A stretch of 15,543 bases of DNA. It comes from Clostridia bacterium (GTDB lineage: Bacteria > Bacillota > Clostridia > Christensenellales > Pumilibacteraceae). The stretch lies in assembly GCA_017452405.1 (NCBI GenBank), contig JAFTMM010000040.1, positions 1 to 15,543 on the forward strand, read 5' to 3'. Under the pieces are notes generated by a model that was given only the letters and a program-made list of their open reading frames with translations, had not been told where the DNA came from and did not search any database. The translations under genes and the position numbers were made by a program. This document shows, one piece after another, positions 7,039 to 15,364 of this stretch (position 1 is the first letter of the stretch; every line of letters begins with the position of its first letter).

Positions 7039-8335
7039 TATGTTTCTCCAAATATTTATTTATTGAATATGCCGATCTTTCGCGCATAATACGCTTGCGC
7101 TCGGTCTTGTCGCGAACCTCGACCGCAGGAAGAAGTCCGTAGTTAGCATTCATAGGCTGAAAATTACCGTTTTCCGTCGATATATATCGCGCGAGAGCGC
7201 CGATTACGGTGTCGTCAGGTAACGGTTCGGGTTCTCGATTTTTAAGCACGTTCTCGATATGAATAGCCACGCTCTTCCCCGACGCTATACTTTCAACGTA
7301 TCCTTCTACTCCGCCAAGCTGACCCGCAATAAAGAGATTGGGATATACTTTTGATCGGAAGCAAGCGTCGAGAACTTTCGGCGCTTCAATGAAACTGTTA
7401 CGGTGCATTACGCCGTATCTCATATATTCCGCATTACGGAGAGCGGGTATAAGTCCGAAGACACGTTTCTGTTCGCCTATTTTCAGATTAGTCTGAAATC
7501 CCACGAGGTTATACATATCTCCAGCTACGTTTTCTTTGCGGAGCTGAAGGACGGCGTACGCGCGCTTTCCGTCGCGCGGATCGGAAAGACCAACGGGCTT
7601 CATAGGTCCAAATCGAAGCGCGTCTTTTCCGCGCAGAGCCATTACCTCAGCAGGCATACAACCCTCAAAGATTTCGCCCTTTTCAAATTCGTGTTTATCT
7701 GCGCGTTCGGCGTTTATCAATGCGTCGTAAAACGCTTCGTATTCCTCTTTGGTGAGTGGGCAATTTAAATAATCGTCTGCGTTGCCCTTACCGTATCTTG
7801 CTGCGAAATAAGCATGATCCATATCAATGCTTTCGGCTGATACTATAGGCGCCTCAGCATCATAAAAATGCAAACTTCCAAAAACATTTTTTATAGCGTC
7901 ATCCAGCGGTGACAACGTAAGCGGACCGGTCGCAATTACGGTAAGCTCGTCGCTCGGTAGTTCACTTGCAATCTCGGCAGTTACGTCAATGAGCGGATTT
8001 TCATTAATCAGCTCGGTGACTTTTTCCGCAAATAACTTTCGATCTACGGCAAGCGCGCTACCTGCCGGTACGGCGCAAACATCCGCGACTTCGATTACCT
8101 TACTGCCAAGAACTCTCAATTCTTCTTTAAGAAGTCCGTGAGCTGTCAGAGGGTCGTTGCTTTTTAGCGAGTTACTGCATACGAGTTCGCAGTAATCGTC
8201 GCTAGCGTGAGCCGGGCTACGTCGCAAGGGTTTACATTCTACGAGTTTAACACGAAATCCTTTATCCGCGAGTGATAAAGCAACCTCACTGCCTGCTAAA
8301 CCTGCGCCGATAACCTTAACGTCATAGTTCATCAT
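7028..8335 (-). CDS. trmFO: Methylenetetrahydrofolate-tRNA-(uracil-54) methyltransferase TrmFO
   Basis: A 435-residue FAD enzyme that methylates U54 of tRNA (the T loop) using methylene-tetrahydrofolate. The N-terminal dinucleotide-binding motif GAGLAGSE is at residues 10-17. C53 in LVCSNS and C226 in EGCMPAE sit at the positions of the two functional cysteines known for Bacillus TrmFO, so the enzyme should be active. It starts 1 nt after the topA stop; two adjacent ATGs are possible (8335 or 8332). No real SD precedes them, suggesting coupling to topA. The gene ends with TAG inside the beginning of hslV. In Bacillus, xerC/codV sits between this gene and hslV; it is missing here. Confidence 0.96.
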   Translation of the reverse strand: MMNYDVKVIGAGLAGSEVALSLADKGFRVKLVECKPLRRSPAHASDDYCELVCSNSLKSNDPLTAHGLLKEELRVLGSKVIEVADVCAVPAGSALAVDRKLFAEKVTELINENPLIDVTAEIASELPSDELTVIATGPLTLSPLDDAIKNVFGSLHFYDAEAPIVSAESIDMDHAYFAARYGKGNADDYLNCPLTKEEYEAFYDALINAERADKHEFEKGEIFEGCMPAEVMALRGKDALRFGPMKPVGLSDPRDGKRAYAVLQLRKENVAGDMYNLVGFQTNLKIGEQKRVFGLIPALRNAEYMRYGVMHRNSFIEAPKVLDACFRSKVYPNLFIAGQLGGVEGYVESIASGKSVAIHIENVLKNREPEPLPDDTVIGALARYISTENGNFQPMNANYGLLPAVEVRDKTERKRIMRERSAYSINKYLEKHNGT

Positions 8336-8336
8336 T

Positions 8337-10562
8337 TTAAACTTTTACGGAGTAATCACAGTCATTGCTAGAACATTTATGATATAATCCGTCTTTTTTG
8401 TTCTTAACGACAAGCAAGTTTCCGCAAGTAGGACACTTTTTGTTTATAGGCCTATCGTAGACTGCAAATTTACATTCGGGATAACCGCTACAACCGAAGA
8501 ACACTCCGCGATAATAGCTGATTTTTTTCATAGGTTTTCCGCAAATCGGACAGTCGGGAAGCTCGATTTCTTCGCCGTATTCCTTTGTATTACGGCATTT
8601 CGGATAGTTCGGACAAGCAAGGAACTTGCCTCTTGCGGTCGTCTTCACTATCATTTTCGCACCACATTTTTCGCAAATCACGTCACTTTCAACGACTTCA
8701 GTTTCCTGTTTTTCCATGATTTTTCCGCTCTCGTCGATTTGCTTGGTGTTCTTACATTTAGGAAAAGCGGAACAAGCGAGGAATTTGCCGAATCTACCTT
8801 CGCGAATAACCATAGGCGCGCCACATTTTTCGCACTTATAATCCGTTTCCTGTGCAGGAGCTTTCATTTTAAACCCATCCCCCATTGCTTTTTTTATTTC
8901 CTCCGCAAAATCGGTGTAGAAATCCGCTATTATTTGTTGCCAAACCTTACCGCCGTCTTCAATCGTATCAAGCTTAGTTTCCATATCCGCCGTAAATTTA
9001 ACGTCCATAATATCGGGGAAATAGCGTACCAGCATATCAACGACTTTGAAACCGAGTTCGGTAGGCTTTATGTTTTTACCGTCTTTTTCGGTATACGTTC
9101 TATTTTCAAGCAGAGAAACGGTAGGCTGATACGTTGCAGGTCTGCCTATGCCTTTTTCTTCCATTGCTTTAATCAGACTTGCTTCGGTATATCTTGCAGG
9201 CGGTTTGGTGAATTTTTGTTCGTATTGATATTCGATAAATCCGAGACGTTCGCCCTCGTTTAGATCGGGCAGACGTTTCATCTCGTCTTCGTCTTTCCCG
9301 TCTTTATCATTATATACTTTGGTATATCCTGCAAATAAAGGCGTTTTGCCCGACACTTTAAAACCATACTCTCCGCAAGCTATTTCCGCCGAGAGCGAGT
9401 TGTATTTTGCATTAGACATCTGGCTTGCGAGGAAGCGGTCGTAAATCAATTTATAGAGTCTATAATGATTGCGGTTAAGCGCGCTTTTGAGACTTTCGGG
9501 CGTTCGCTGTAACGAAATAGGTCTGATGGCTTCGTGCGCGTCCTGTACGTTGCCCTTAGAAGCATACGTATTTGGTTTAGCCGGAACGTAATCTGCGCCG
9601 TAAGTTTCGCTTATAAATTCTCTTGCGGAAGCAATCGCTTCGGGCGATACGCGCGTAGAGTCCGTTCTAATATACGTAATGAGAGCAACCTTACCCTCAC
9701 CGGGTACGTCAACGCCTTCATATAAAGCCTGCGCAGACTGCGAGACCTGTTTTAAATTCATTCCGAGATTATTAATCGCATCCTGTTGCATCGTGCTTGT
9801 GCGGAAAGGAGCAGGCGCGTGCGAAGTCGAAATCGTTTTTTTCACCGACTTAACTACATAAGGATTTCCGTCAAGACCGGCGATAACTTCTTTCAACTCG
9901 GCTTCAGAGCCTATTTTGTATTTTTTGTCCTGTTTCGTTGCTAATGACGCGCGGATTTTGGACTCACCGGCACCGTTAAGTAGTGAGAAAAACGGCCAAT
10001 ACTCTTCGGGTTTAAAGTTTAATATTTCCTTTTCTCTTTCGCAAACGAGTCTAAGCGTAACGCTCTGAACTCTACCTGCAGAAAGTTTGTTCTGAATTTT
10101 ATTACACAGAATGGGAGAAACCTTATAGCCTACAAGACGGTCAAGAACGCGCCTTGCCTGTTGCGCGTCTACGAGATTTCTGTCAATCTCACGAGGGGAC
10201 TGAAGCGCTTTTTCTATTGCCTTTTTAGATATTTCATTAAACGTAATACGCGCCTTTTTGTCCTCAGGAATACCGAGAAGCGTCGCAATATGCCAAGAAA
10301 TAGCCTCACCCTCTCTGTCCGGGTCGGTTGCAAGGTAAATCTCGTCGGCGCTTTGCGCTACCTGCTTAAGTTCGGTAACGACCTTTTGCTTATCGGGCAT
10401 GACTGAATAAGTCGGTTTGAAGTTATCTTCAACGTCAACAGCCAACGTCTTGACGGGCAAATCTCTAACGTGCCCCATGGTAGCGAAAACTTTATAATCT
10501 TTACCGAGATATTTTTGTATTGCGGGCTTTTTACCAACACCCTCTATAACAACTAGTTTCAA
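8337..10562 (-). CDS. topA: DNA topoisomerase I (type IA)
   Basis: The 741-residue enzyme relaxes negative supercoils by nicking and passing single strands. From the chosen start it reads MKLVVIEGVGKKPAIQKYLG: a TOPRIM domain with E7 and the metal-binding DPDRE motif (80-84). The catalytic tyrosine is Y297 in YIRTDSTR. Four C-terminal zinc fingers of the CxxC...C...C type occupy about residues 585-735. I take TTG at 10560-10562 as the start because GAGGTG lies 5 nt upstream and the family begins at this K-L-V-I-E strand. An in-frame ATG at 10592 lies within dprA and adds ten residues without homology. The usual V-E-S-P/A-K signature is here I-E-G-V-G-K, a variant I regard as lineage-specific rather than inactivating. 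Confidence 0.95.
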   Translation of the reverse strand: MKLVVIEGVGKKPAIQKYLGKDYKVFATMGHVRDLPVKTLAVDVEDNFKPTYSVMPDKQKVVTELKQVAQSADEIYLATDPDREGEAISWHIATLLGIPEDKKARITFNEISKKAIEKALQSPREIDRNLVDAQQARRVLDRLVGYKVSPILCNKIQNKLSAGRVQSVTLRLVCEREKEILNFKPEEYWPFFSLLNGAGESKIRASLATKQDKKYKIGSEAELKEVIAGLDGNPYVVKSVKKTISTSHAPAPFRTSTMQQDAINNLGMNLKQVSQSAQALYEGVDVPGEGKVALITYIRTDSTRVSPEAIASAREFISETYGADYVPAKPNTYASKGNVQDAHEAIRPISLQRTPESLKSALNRNHYRLYKLIYDRFLASQMSNAKYNSLSAEIACGEYGFKVSGKTPLFAGYTKVYNDKDGKDEDEMKRLPDLNEGERLGFIEYQYEQKFTKPPARYTEASLIKAMEEKGIGRPATYQPTVSLLENRTYTEKDGKNIKPTELGFKVVDMLVRYFPDIMDVKFTADMETKLDTIEDGGKVWQQIIADFYTDFAEEIKKAMGDGFKMKAPAQETDYKCEKCGAPMVIREGRFGKFLACSAFPKCKNTKQIDESGKIMEKQETEVVESDVICEKCGAKMIVKTTARGKFLACPNYPKCRNTKEYGEEIELPDCPICGKPMKKISYYRGVFFGCSGYPECKFAVYDRPINKKCPTCGNLLVVKNKKDGLYHKCSSNDCDYSVKV

Positions 10563-10575
10563 ATATACACCTCGT

Positions 10576-11646
10576 CTAAATCGATAAAGCAAAATAATTT
10601 TGCATTTTCTTTTCTATAATTCCCTCTAATTCCATAACCGAAAGCAACGTTGAGGCTTCAACGGGGCTCATTTTAAGCGCCATGGCTATTTCATCAAAAT
10701 GTCGCGCGCCGTTGCACAAGAATTCGTAAACTTTCATTTCGTCGGTAGTTAAATTAGCAATAGAATTACTAGCCGACGTTTGCTTTTTATAATCCACGCC
10801 CAAATCCTCGAAAATATCATGTACGGACGTAGCAATTATTGCGCCTTCCCTTATAAGTGCGTTTGTACCTTTGCTTCTATCTGAAAATACGTTACCGGGT
10901 ACTGCGAAAACGTATCTGTTCTGTAAAACTGCTTTTGAGGCGGTAATTAACGTTCCGCTTCTTTCGGCGGACTCCACGACTAAAACCGCAGAAGATAAAC
11001 CGCTGAGAATTCTATTTCTTTCTTGGAAAAAGAATTTTATCGTCCGAGTTACCGTGGGATATTCCGTTATAAGTAGTAATTTATCCGGATCTGCCTTTCT
11101 CATAAAATCAGGCATCTCGTACGCATCAAGTCCGCAAGCAAGTACTATGATTGCGCTACCGCCACTTGCCAGACAGCTCTTAACTGCGTACGTATCGATT
11201 CCCGTAGCATGACCGCTTACTATTACGAATTTTTCGGCAAGTTCAGCCGTCCACTCGGTAGCCACGCGCTTGCCGTAATCGGTGCACCTACGCGTTCCGA
11301 CTACGCAAAGACAGGGCTTTGAAAGCAATTTTACGTTACCTTTGGCATAAAGCGCCGTAGGCGGTTGAACTTCCTTTTGATTAAGAAGTTCGGGATAATC
11401 GGGATAACCACGAAGCAACACTCGCACTCCTTGAGATGCAAGCTTGTGAAGTTCTTCGTCCAAACGTTTTTCGTCGCAATGAAGCAAATTCTCATACGCT
11501 TTACCTACGTACTCTTTAACCTTATCGGAAGGAAGAGCAGAAAATAGTTCAAGCGCGCTTCCGTAAATCTCCAATAATTTGTTTTGCTTTTCTACGGAAA
11601 TTCTGCTGTTTGCCAAACGATATAACGCTTTTCGCTCGTCCGTCAT
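10576..11646 (-). CDS. dprA: DNA processing protein DprA (Smf)
   Basis: A 356-residue protein that binds incoming single-stranded DNA and loads RecA during transformation; it is also widely kept in non-competent Clostridia. The Rossmann-like core shows VGTRR (116-120), SGHATGIDT (144-152), the ACGLD loop, QERNRILSGLS (208-218) and VPGNVFSDRSKGTN. A C-terminal winged-helix domain covers about 300-356, and an N-terminal helical (SAM-like) region precedes the core. I start at the ATG at 11644-11646, which overlaps the comM stop as ATGA. A TTG two codons upstream is possible but too close to the AGAGG site. In the usual SGxAxGID..AH pattern the histidine is replaced by valine here, a small deviation. 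The gene ends at TAG 13 nt before the topA start. Confidence 0.94.
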   Translation of the reverse strand: MTDERKALYRLANSRISVEKQNKLLEIYGSALELFSALPSDKVKEYVGKAYENLLHCDEKRLDEELHKLASQGVRVLLRGYPDYPELLNQKEVQPPTALYAKGNVKLLSKPCLCVVGTRRCTDYGKRVATEWTAELAEKFVIVSGHATGIDTYAVKSCLASGGSAIIVLACGLDAYEMPDFMRKADPDKLLLITEYPTVTRTIKFFFQERNRILSGLSSAVLVVESAERSGTLITASKAVLQNRYVFAVPGNVFSDRSKGTNALIREGAIIATSVHDIFEDLGVDYKKQTSASNSIANLTTDEMKVYEFLCNGARHFDEIAMALKMSPVEASTLLSVMELEGIIEKKMQNYFALSI

Positions 11647-13175
11647 TGCCAATAACCTCTGTCAAGACTGCGGTATTGAACCGCTTCCGCAACGTGTCTT
11701 TTTTCGATTTTTTCTGATCCGTCAAGATCGGCTATGGTACGCGCTACTTTTAATATACGCGTATAAGCTCTTGCAGATAATCCAAGTTTAGTAAACGCCC
11801 TTCTGAGCAGAGCCTCACTTGCTGAATCGATTTCGCAATGCTCAGATAACTGCGCACTGTTCATTTGAGCGTTGCAATAAGTATTACTTCCTTCAAATCT
11901 GTCAAGCTGAACCTTTCTCGCAACGTTAACGCGATCTCTGACTGTTTCAGAATTTTCCGCGGAGTCGGCGGAAGACAATTCGTCGTAAGTTACACCACCC
12001 ACTTCTATATGAATATCGATACGATCAAGAAGCGGTCCGGATATCTTGGAAAGATATTTTGCAACTTGCGCAGGAGTGCACGTACACTCGGACGTCTGTG
12101 AACCCAAATTACCGCAAGGGCAAGGATTCATACTCGCAATCAGCATAAAACGCGCAGGATATTCTACCGTTCGCGCTGCTCTTGAAACTACTACCTTACC
12201 GTCTTCAAGCGGTTGTCTTAATATTTCTAGAGTAGTTCTTGAGTATTCAGGCAGTTCATCAAGAAACAAAACGCCGTTGTGCGCTAATGATATTTCGCCC
12301 GGCTTTGCATTTACTCCACCACCTGTCAACGCTATACGCGAAGCGGTGTGATGAGGCGAGCGGAACGGTCTCGTATTTACGATACCCTGTCCGGAGGAAA
12401 GCACGCCCGAAACGCTGTGAATTTTAGTGGTTTCAAGCGCTTCGTCCGCTGACATGTCGGGCAGTATTCCGGGCAAACACTTAGCAAGCATGGTTTTACC
12501 ACCGCCCGGAGGACCTATCATTAATATATTGTGTCCACCTGCAGCGGCAATTTCCAGCGCCCGACGCGCCGCTAACTGACCTTTTACGAACTTAAGATCC
12601 TCTTTGCCCTTTAAAGATGAAAAAGCCGAACACGCATTTTTAACGGCAATCGGCTTTACTTCACATTCATCAGAAAGAAAAGCTACCGTTTCGCGCAACG
12701 ACGAGAAAGCATATACGGTAATTCCGCTAACGTATGATGCTTCATTCTCGTTAGCCTTTGGAATTACGATACGTTTCAAGCCTTGCTCTTTAGCCGCAAT
12801 AATCATAGGAAGTATTCCGTTCACCTTTCCTATATCGCCGTTCAGTGAAAGTTCGCCAACGAAAACGGTATCGAAAAGCTTATCCGATTCAAGCTGTTCG
12901 GTCGCATACAATATTCCGAGTGCAATCGGCAAATCGTAGAACGAACCTTCTTTTTTCGTATCTGCGGGAGCAAGATTGATCGTTATCCTCTTAGGCGAAA
13001 GGCGGAAGCCGCTGTTTTTCAGCGCGCTTCGCACCCTTTCCTTAGATTCTTTGGTAGCAGTATCGGGTAAGCCGACAATATCCATTCCGGGCAGACCGTT
13101 ATTTATGTCGATTTCAACCGACACAGCATAACCGTCAATACCTTGTAACCCGAAACTGTTTATTTTTGCCAGCAT
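11643..13175 (-). CDS. comM: Mg-chelatase-like AAA+ ATPase ComM/YifB
   Basis: The 510-residue protein belongs to the YifB/ComM family, a hexameric helicase that in naturally competent bacteria promotes branch migration during integration of DNA. It has an N-terminal Lon-protease-like fold (1 to about 170, with the GLPGMDIVGLPDTA motif). The Mg-chelatase AAA+ core has Walker A GPPGGGKT (221-228) and Walker B LFLDE (303-307), and includes the SMNPCPCG motif plus extra cysteines (C364, C366). A C-terminal helical domain carries the SARAYTRILKVARTIADL pattern. SD GAGGATAGGT precedes the ATG. It overlaps dprA, with which it is commonly paired in Bacillota. The protein is full length. Confidence 0.95.
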   Translation of the reverse strand: MLAKINSFGLQGIDGYAVSVEIDINNGLPGMDIVGLPDTATKESKERVRSALKNSGFRLSPKRITINLAPADTKKEGSFYDLPIALGILYATEQLESDKLFDTVFVGELSLNGDIGKVNGILPMIIAAKEQGLKRIVIPKANENEASYVSGITVYAFSSLRETVAFLSDECEVKPIAVKNACSAFSSLKGKEDLKFVKGQLAARRALEIAAAGGHNILMIGPPGGGKTMLAKCLPGILPDMSADEALETTKIHSVSGVLSSGQGIVNTRPFRSPHHTASRIALTGGGVNAKPGEISLAHNGVLFLDELPEYSRTTLEILRQPLEDGKVVVSRAARTVEYPARFMLIASMNPCPCGNLGSQTSECTCTPAQVAKYLSKISGPLLDRIDIHIEVGGVTYDELSSADSAENSETVRDRVNVARKVQLDRFEGSNTYCNAQMNSAQLSEHCEIDSASEALLRRAFTKLGLSARAYTRILKVARTIADLDGSEKIEKRHVAEAVQYRSLDRGYWQ

Positions 13176-13215
13176 TACCTATCCTCTGTTGTATAATTTA
13201 TTTAAATTTTAAAGT

Positions 13216-14760
13216 TTATCTAACCCAATTCTTCATAATCTCACCAACGGAAGAAGTAGGTTCAGTTACGAATAATTTTCTATTTTTGGTGAGCGAAATG
13301 TCAAGCACTACAACCGTATAGTAGATGTGAACAAGCACGGTAAGAACGGAAAGAAGAATGGAGAATACGTTGAACGCAGTTTCCGATCCCATATTAAATA
13401 CGCCGAGTACAAGTTCAGACGAAATCTGATTTCCGCCAAGCATAGCAAGAAGCGCATTAAGAGCTACGAATACAGACATTATTGCATACACTTTAAGGAT
13501 ACGCTTGTCCTTGATAATAGCGAACGCGATGAGCATAAGTGCCAAAGCAGGAACGAGCGTCCATTCGCTTGCGCCAATAAGGTAAATTCCAACGGTTACG
13601 GACAAATACGACGCCAAAAGCAAGAGATTTGCTCTGTTTTTCTTCATAATGAAAATTACAGCGGCAACTATTGCAACAACAAGAGCGAAAAGACCTACGA
13701 AAAGCGCAGATGCGAACTTAGCACCAAGCGTAGTGAAGTTCAACGTAAGAACCGTATAGAGCGACAATGCGTTCTGAGAGAAGTAGTAAAGCGCGCTCTC
13801 ACCGCTAACATAAAGAAAAGGACTTACGAGTATCTTTTCCATTACTTCGCCGAAACCTACAACGCCGTCAGGCAGATACGCAGGAAGCGAAAGCAGATAC
13901 ATAAGTACTACGCCAAGAGCGATGCAAAGCGGTACGTAAACTACGTTATAAAGCGAAGCGTCTTTGAAAATCATATCAAAGGAAGGCTTTACTTTAACGA
14001 TCTTAATAATCGACTTAACGAATACGTAGATAAGATATACCGCAATTACGGGCGCGATAACTATCGCATCCGAATGCACGAGACAGGAAACTGCCATACC
14101 TACCGACATACCGAACACGTTCTTATTAACCATGAAGTAGAACGTAAGAACGAGCGCAAGCGCAAGAACGGTATATTCGCTACCCCACGCCGAAGACATT
14201 ACGAAAGAAAGCGGGCTGAGATAATACAGCGAAGCAATGATAAGCGCAACGTAACGGTTGGAATACTTTTTCGCAATCATATAAAGCGTAACGAACAATG
14301 CGATATCCGCAAGAATATAAGGCGCTTTAACGAAAAGTTGCATCGCGAGATCGTCTACAGCCAAACCTGCCGACGAACCGAGTCCCGCAAAGAATGCGTA
14401 AAGATACCCCATGATCGGCGCAATACCCAAATAATTATTTGCAAATCCTTCAAAGCCGTTGCCGTCTTTCAATGCATTTTTGCCGATGTCGTAAACGGTC
14501 TGGAAGTTTTCGCCGTAACCGTTAACAACGAGAGCCATAAGAACGCGGATAGCAAGACCGACAACCAGGATTATCGCAACGAGATAAGTCGTTTTAAGCT
14601 TTCCTACCTGAACGGTATCATCTTTCGTAAGCTGATGATATTTACCGATAAGGAATACTGCGACAAGCGTAACGGCAATAGTAAGCAATACGAAAAGTAA
14701 AACTACAACGAGGCTGATCGCAAGCGTATCGGAGTTAATTTCAGACAAAATGTTAAACAA
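13216..14760 (-). CDS. Polytopic membrane protein, GT-C glycosyltransferase-like
   Basis: A 514-residue protein with about 12-13 hydrophobic segments and little soluble sequence, ending in a short charged cytoplasmic tail. I do not know its exact family. The region around residues 80-205 follows the plan of GT-C mannosyltransferase-like proteins: a loop with G-F before N-Y-L-G-I-A-P-I-M-G-Y-L-Y, then V-K-A-P-Y-I-L-A-D, then S-N-R-Y-V-A-L-I-I-A-S-L-Y-Y-L-S-P, then S-S-A-W-G-S-E. Related proteins usually have W-G-Q-x-D at the last motif and an acidic residue in the first outer loop, so this copy is divergent. By analogy it would transfer sugar from a lipid carrier. I use TTG at 14758-14760 because GGAGG lies 6 nt upstream; the GTG at 14781 falls inside a hairpin and ahead of that SD. 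It sits between rplS and comM, 40 nt before comM. Confidence 0.6.
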   Translation of the reverse strand: MFNILSEINSDTLAISLVVVLLFVLLTIAVTLVAVFLIGKYHQLTKDDTVQVGKLKTTYLVAIILVVGLAIRVLMALVVNGYGENFQTVYDIGKNALKDGNGFEGFANNYLGIAPIMGYLYAFFAGLGSSAGLAVDDLAMQLFVKAPYILADIALFVTLYMIAKKYSNRYVALIIASLYYLSPLSFVMSSAWGSEYTVLALALVLTFYFMVNKNVFGMSVGMAVSCLVHSDAIVIAPVIAVYLIYVFVKSIIKIVKVKPSFDMIFKDASLYNVVYVPLCIALGVVLMYLLSLPAYLPDGVVGFGEVMEKILVSPFLYVSGESALYYFSQNALSLYTVLTLNFTTLGAKFASALFVGLFALVVAIVAAVIFIMKKNRANLLLLASYLSVTVGIYLIGASEWTLVPALALMLIAFAIIKDKRILKVYAIMSVFVALNALLAMLGGNQISSELVLGVFNMGSETAFNVFSILLSVLTVLVHIYYTVVVLDISLTKNRKLFVTEPTSSVGEIMKNWVR

Positions 14761-14782
14761 GGTAAACCTCCAAAAAAGCACG

Positions 14783-14808
14783 AAAAGAGTTTGTTATCAA
14801 ACTCTTTT
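14783..14808 (-). terminator. Hairpin between rplS and the membrane gene
   Basis: A perfect 11-bp stem (AAAAGAGTTTG at 14783-14793 with CAAACTCTTTT at 14798-14808) with a 4-nt loop follows the rplS stop by 8 nt. In the minus direction it is followed by CGTGC and then a run of T, so termination is probably partial. No separate promoter is obvious before the membrane gene, so it may act as an attenuator that lowers downstream expression relative to L19. Confidence 0.65.
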
Positions 14809-14816
14809 TTAGCGCT

Positions 14817-15161
14817 TTATTTTGCTTCTTTTAATTTAGCTGCCTTACCGGAAAGCTTTCTGAGGTAGTAAAGCTTAGCTCTACGTACTTTGCCCTTTCT
14901 GATAACTTCAACTTTGTCAACACGAGGCGAGTGAACGGGGAAAGAACGCTCGATACCGATACCGAACGATACACGGCGAACGATAAAAGTTTCTCTAAGA
15001 CCACCGTTCTTGCGGGCAATTACAGTGCCCTCAAACGCCTGAAGACGCTCTCTGTTTCCTTCGACAACCTTAACGTAAACCTTTACGACGTCGCCGACTT
15101 CAAACTGCGGTACATTTTCTTTCATGTACTCTTTTTCGATTTCTGCAATTAAATTACTCAT
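14817..15161 (-). CDS. rplS: 50S ribosomal protein L19
   Basis: The 114-residue protein is L19, which sits at the 30S-50S interface of the ribosome. It contains the SH3-like fold and the family motif FGIGIERSFPVHSP, and the basic C-terminal stretch GKVRRAKLYYLRKL. I start at the ATG at 15159-15161 (MSNLIAEIEKEYMK) because TAGGAG lies about 8 nt upstream and the length matches the family. An in-frame ATG at 15227 would add 22 unrelated residues that are encoded by the leader RNA. It has its own promoter and a leader of about 75 nt and is followed closely by a hairpin. It is the conserved head of the Bacillota rplS-to-hslU gene block. Confidence 0.97.
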   Translation of the reverse strand: MSNLIAEIEKEYMKENVPQFEVGDVVKVYVKVVEGNRERLQAFEGTVIARKNGGLRETFIVRRVSFGIGIERSFPVHSPRVDKVEVIRKGKVRRAKLYYLRKLSGKAAKLKEAK

Positions 15162-15236
15162 GACTTTTACTCCTATAACTTTTAACATGCGTTCTTGAAT
15201 GCAATATCCTGCAACAGCGGACCGCATAAGCCACTA
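15162..15236 (-). promoter_or_regulatory. Possible structured leader of rplS (L19 leader-like)
   Basis: About 75 nt lie between the predicted start point and the rplS ATG. A 5-bp ATGCG/CGCAT pairing (15223-15227 with 15187-15191) can enclose smaller helices, including TGCA/TGCA and GCGG/CCGC pairings. An L19 leader RNA is known upstream of rplS in Bacillota, so autoregulation by L19 is plausible. I cannot match the family consensus by eye, and the pairings are short. Confidence 0.35.
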
Positions 15237-15242
15237 AACGTG

Positions 15243-15271
15243 ATTTTATCATAAAAGCAAAATATAGGCAA
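15243..15271 (-). promoter_or_regulatory. Promoter of rplS, extended -10
   Basis: On the minus strand TAAAAT (15243-15248) is preceded by TGA, an extended -10 arrangement. TTGCCT (15266-15271), a 4 of 6 match to the -35 consensus, lies 17 nt upstream. The surrounding sequence is A/T-rich, which may act as an UP element. The predicted start point is near 15236. Confidence 0.65.
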
Positions 15272-15327
15272 GCAAATTAAGTATGTTTATGAAAAATTTT
15301 TACATATTTTTGCGCATATATATAATA

Positions 15328-15358
15328 TAGGGAGTGAAGACGTCTATCCCACTCCCTA
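15328..15358 (-). terminator. Hairpin after the right-edge membrane gene
   Basis: A perfect 9-bp stem (TAGGGAGTG at 15328-15336, CACTCCCTA at 15350-15358) encloses a 13-nt loop that contains GACGTC. It begins 7 nt after the stop of the gene at the right edge. In the minus direction it is followed by alternating A/T rather than a T-tract, so it is a weak or atypical terminator. It lies just upstream of the rplS promoter. Confidence 0.55.
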
Positions 15359-15364
15359 AACCTT

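Noticed and set aside
13327..14700. 457-codon plus-strand open frame opposite the membrane gene
   Set aside because: The conceptual protein is extremely basic, has no recognisable domain and no SD, and lies wholly antisense to a plausible membrane protein. The open frame follows from that gene's codon use.
15162..15227. N-terminal extension of L19 by 22 residues
   Set aside because: The residues are unlike L19, the SD belongs to the ATG at 15159-15161, and the stretch is more likely leader RNA.
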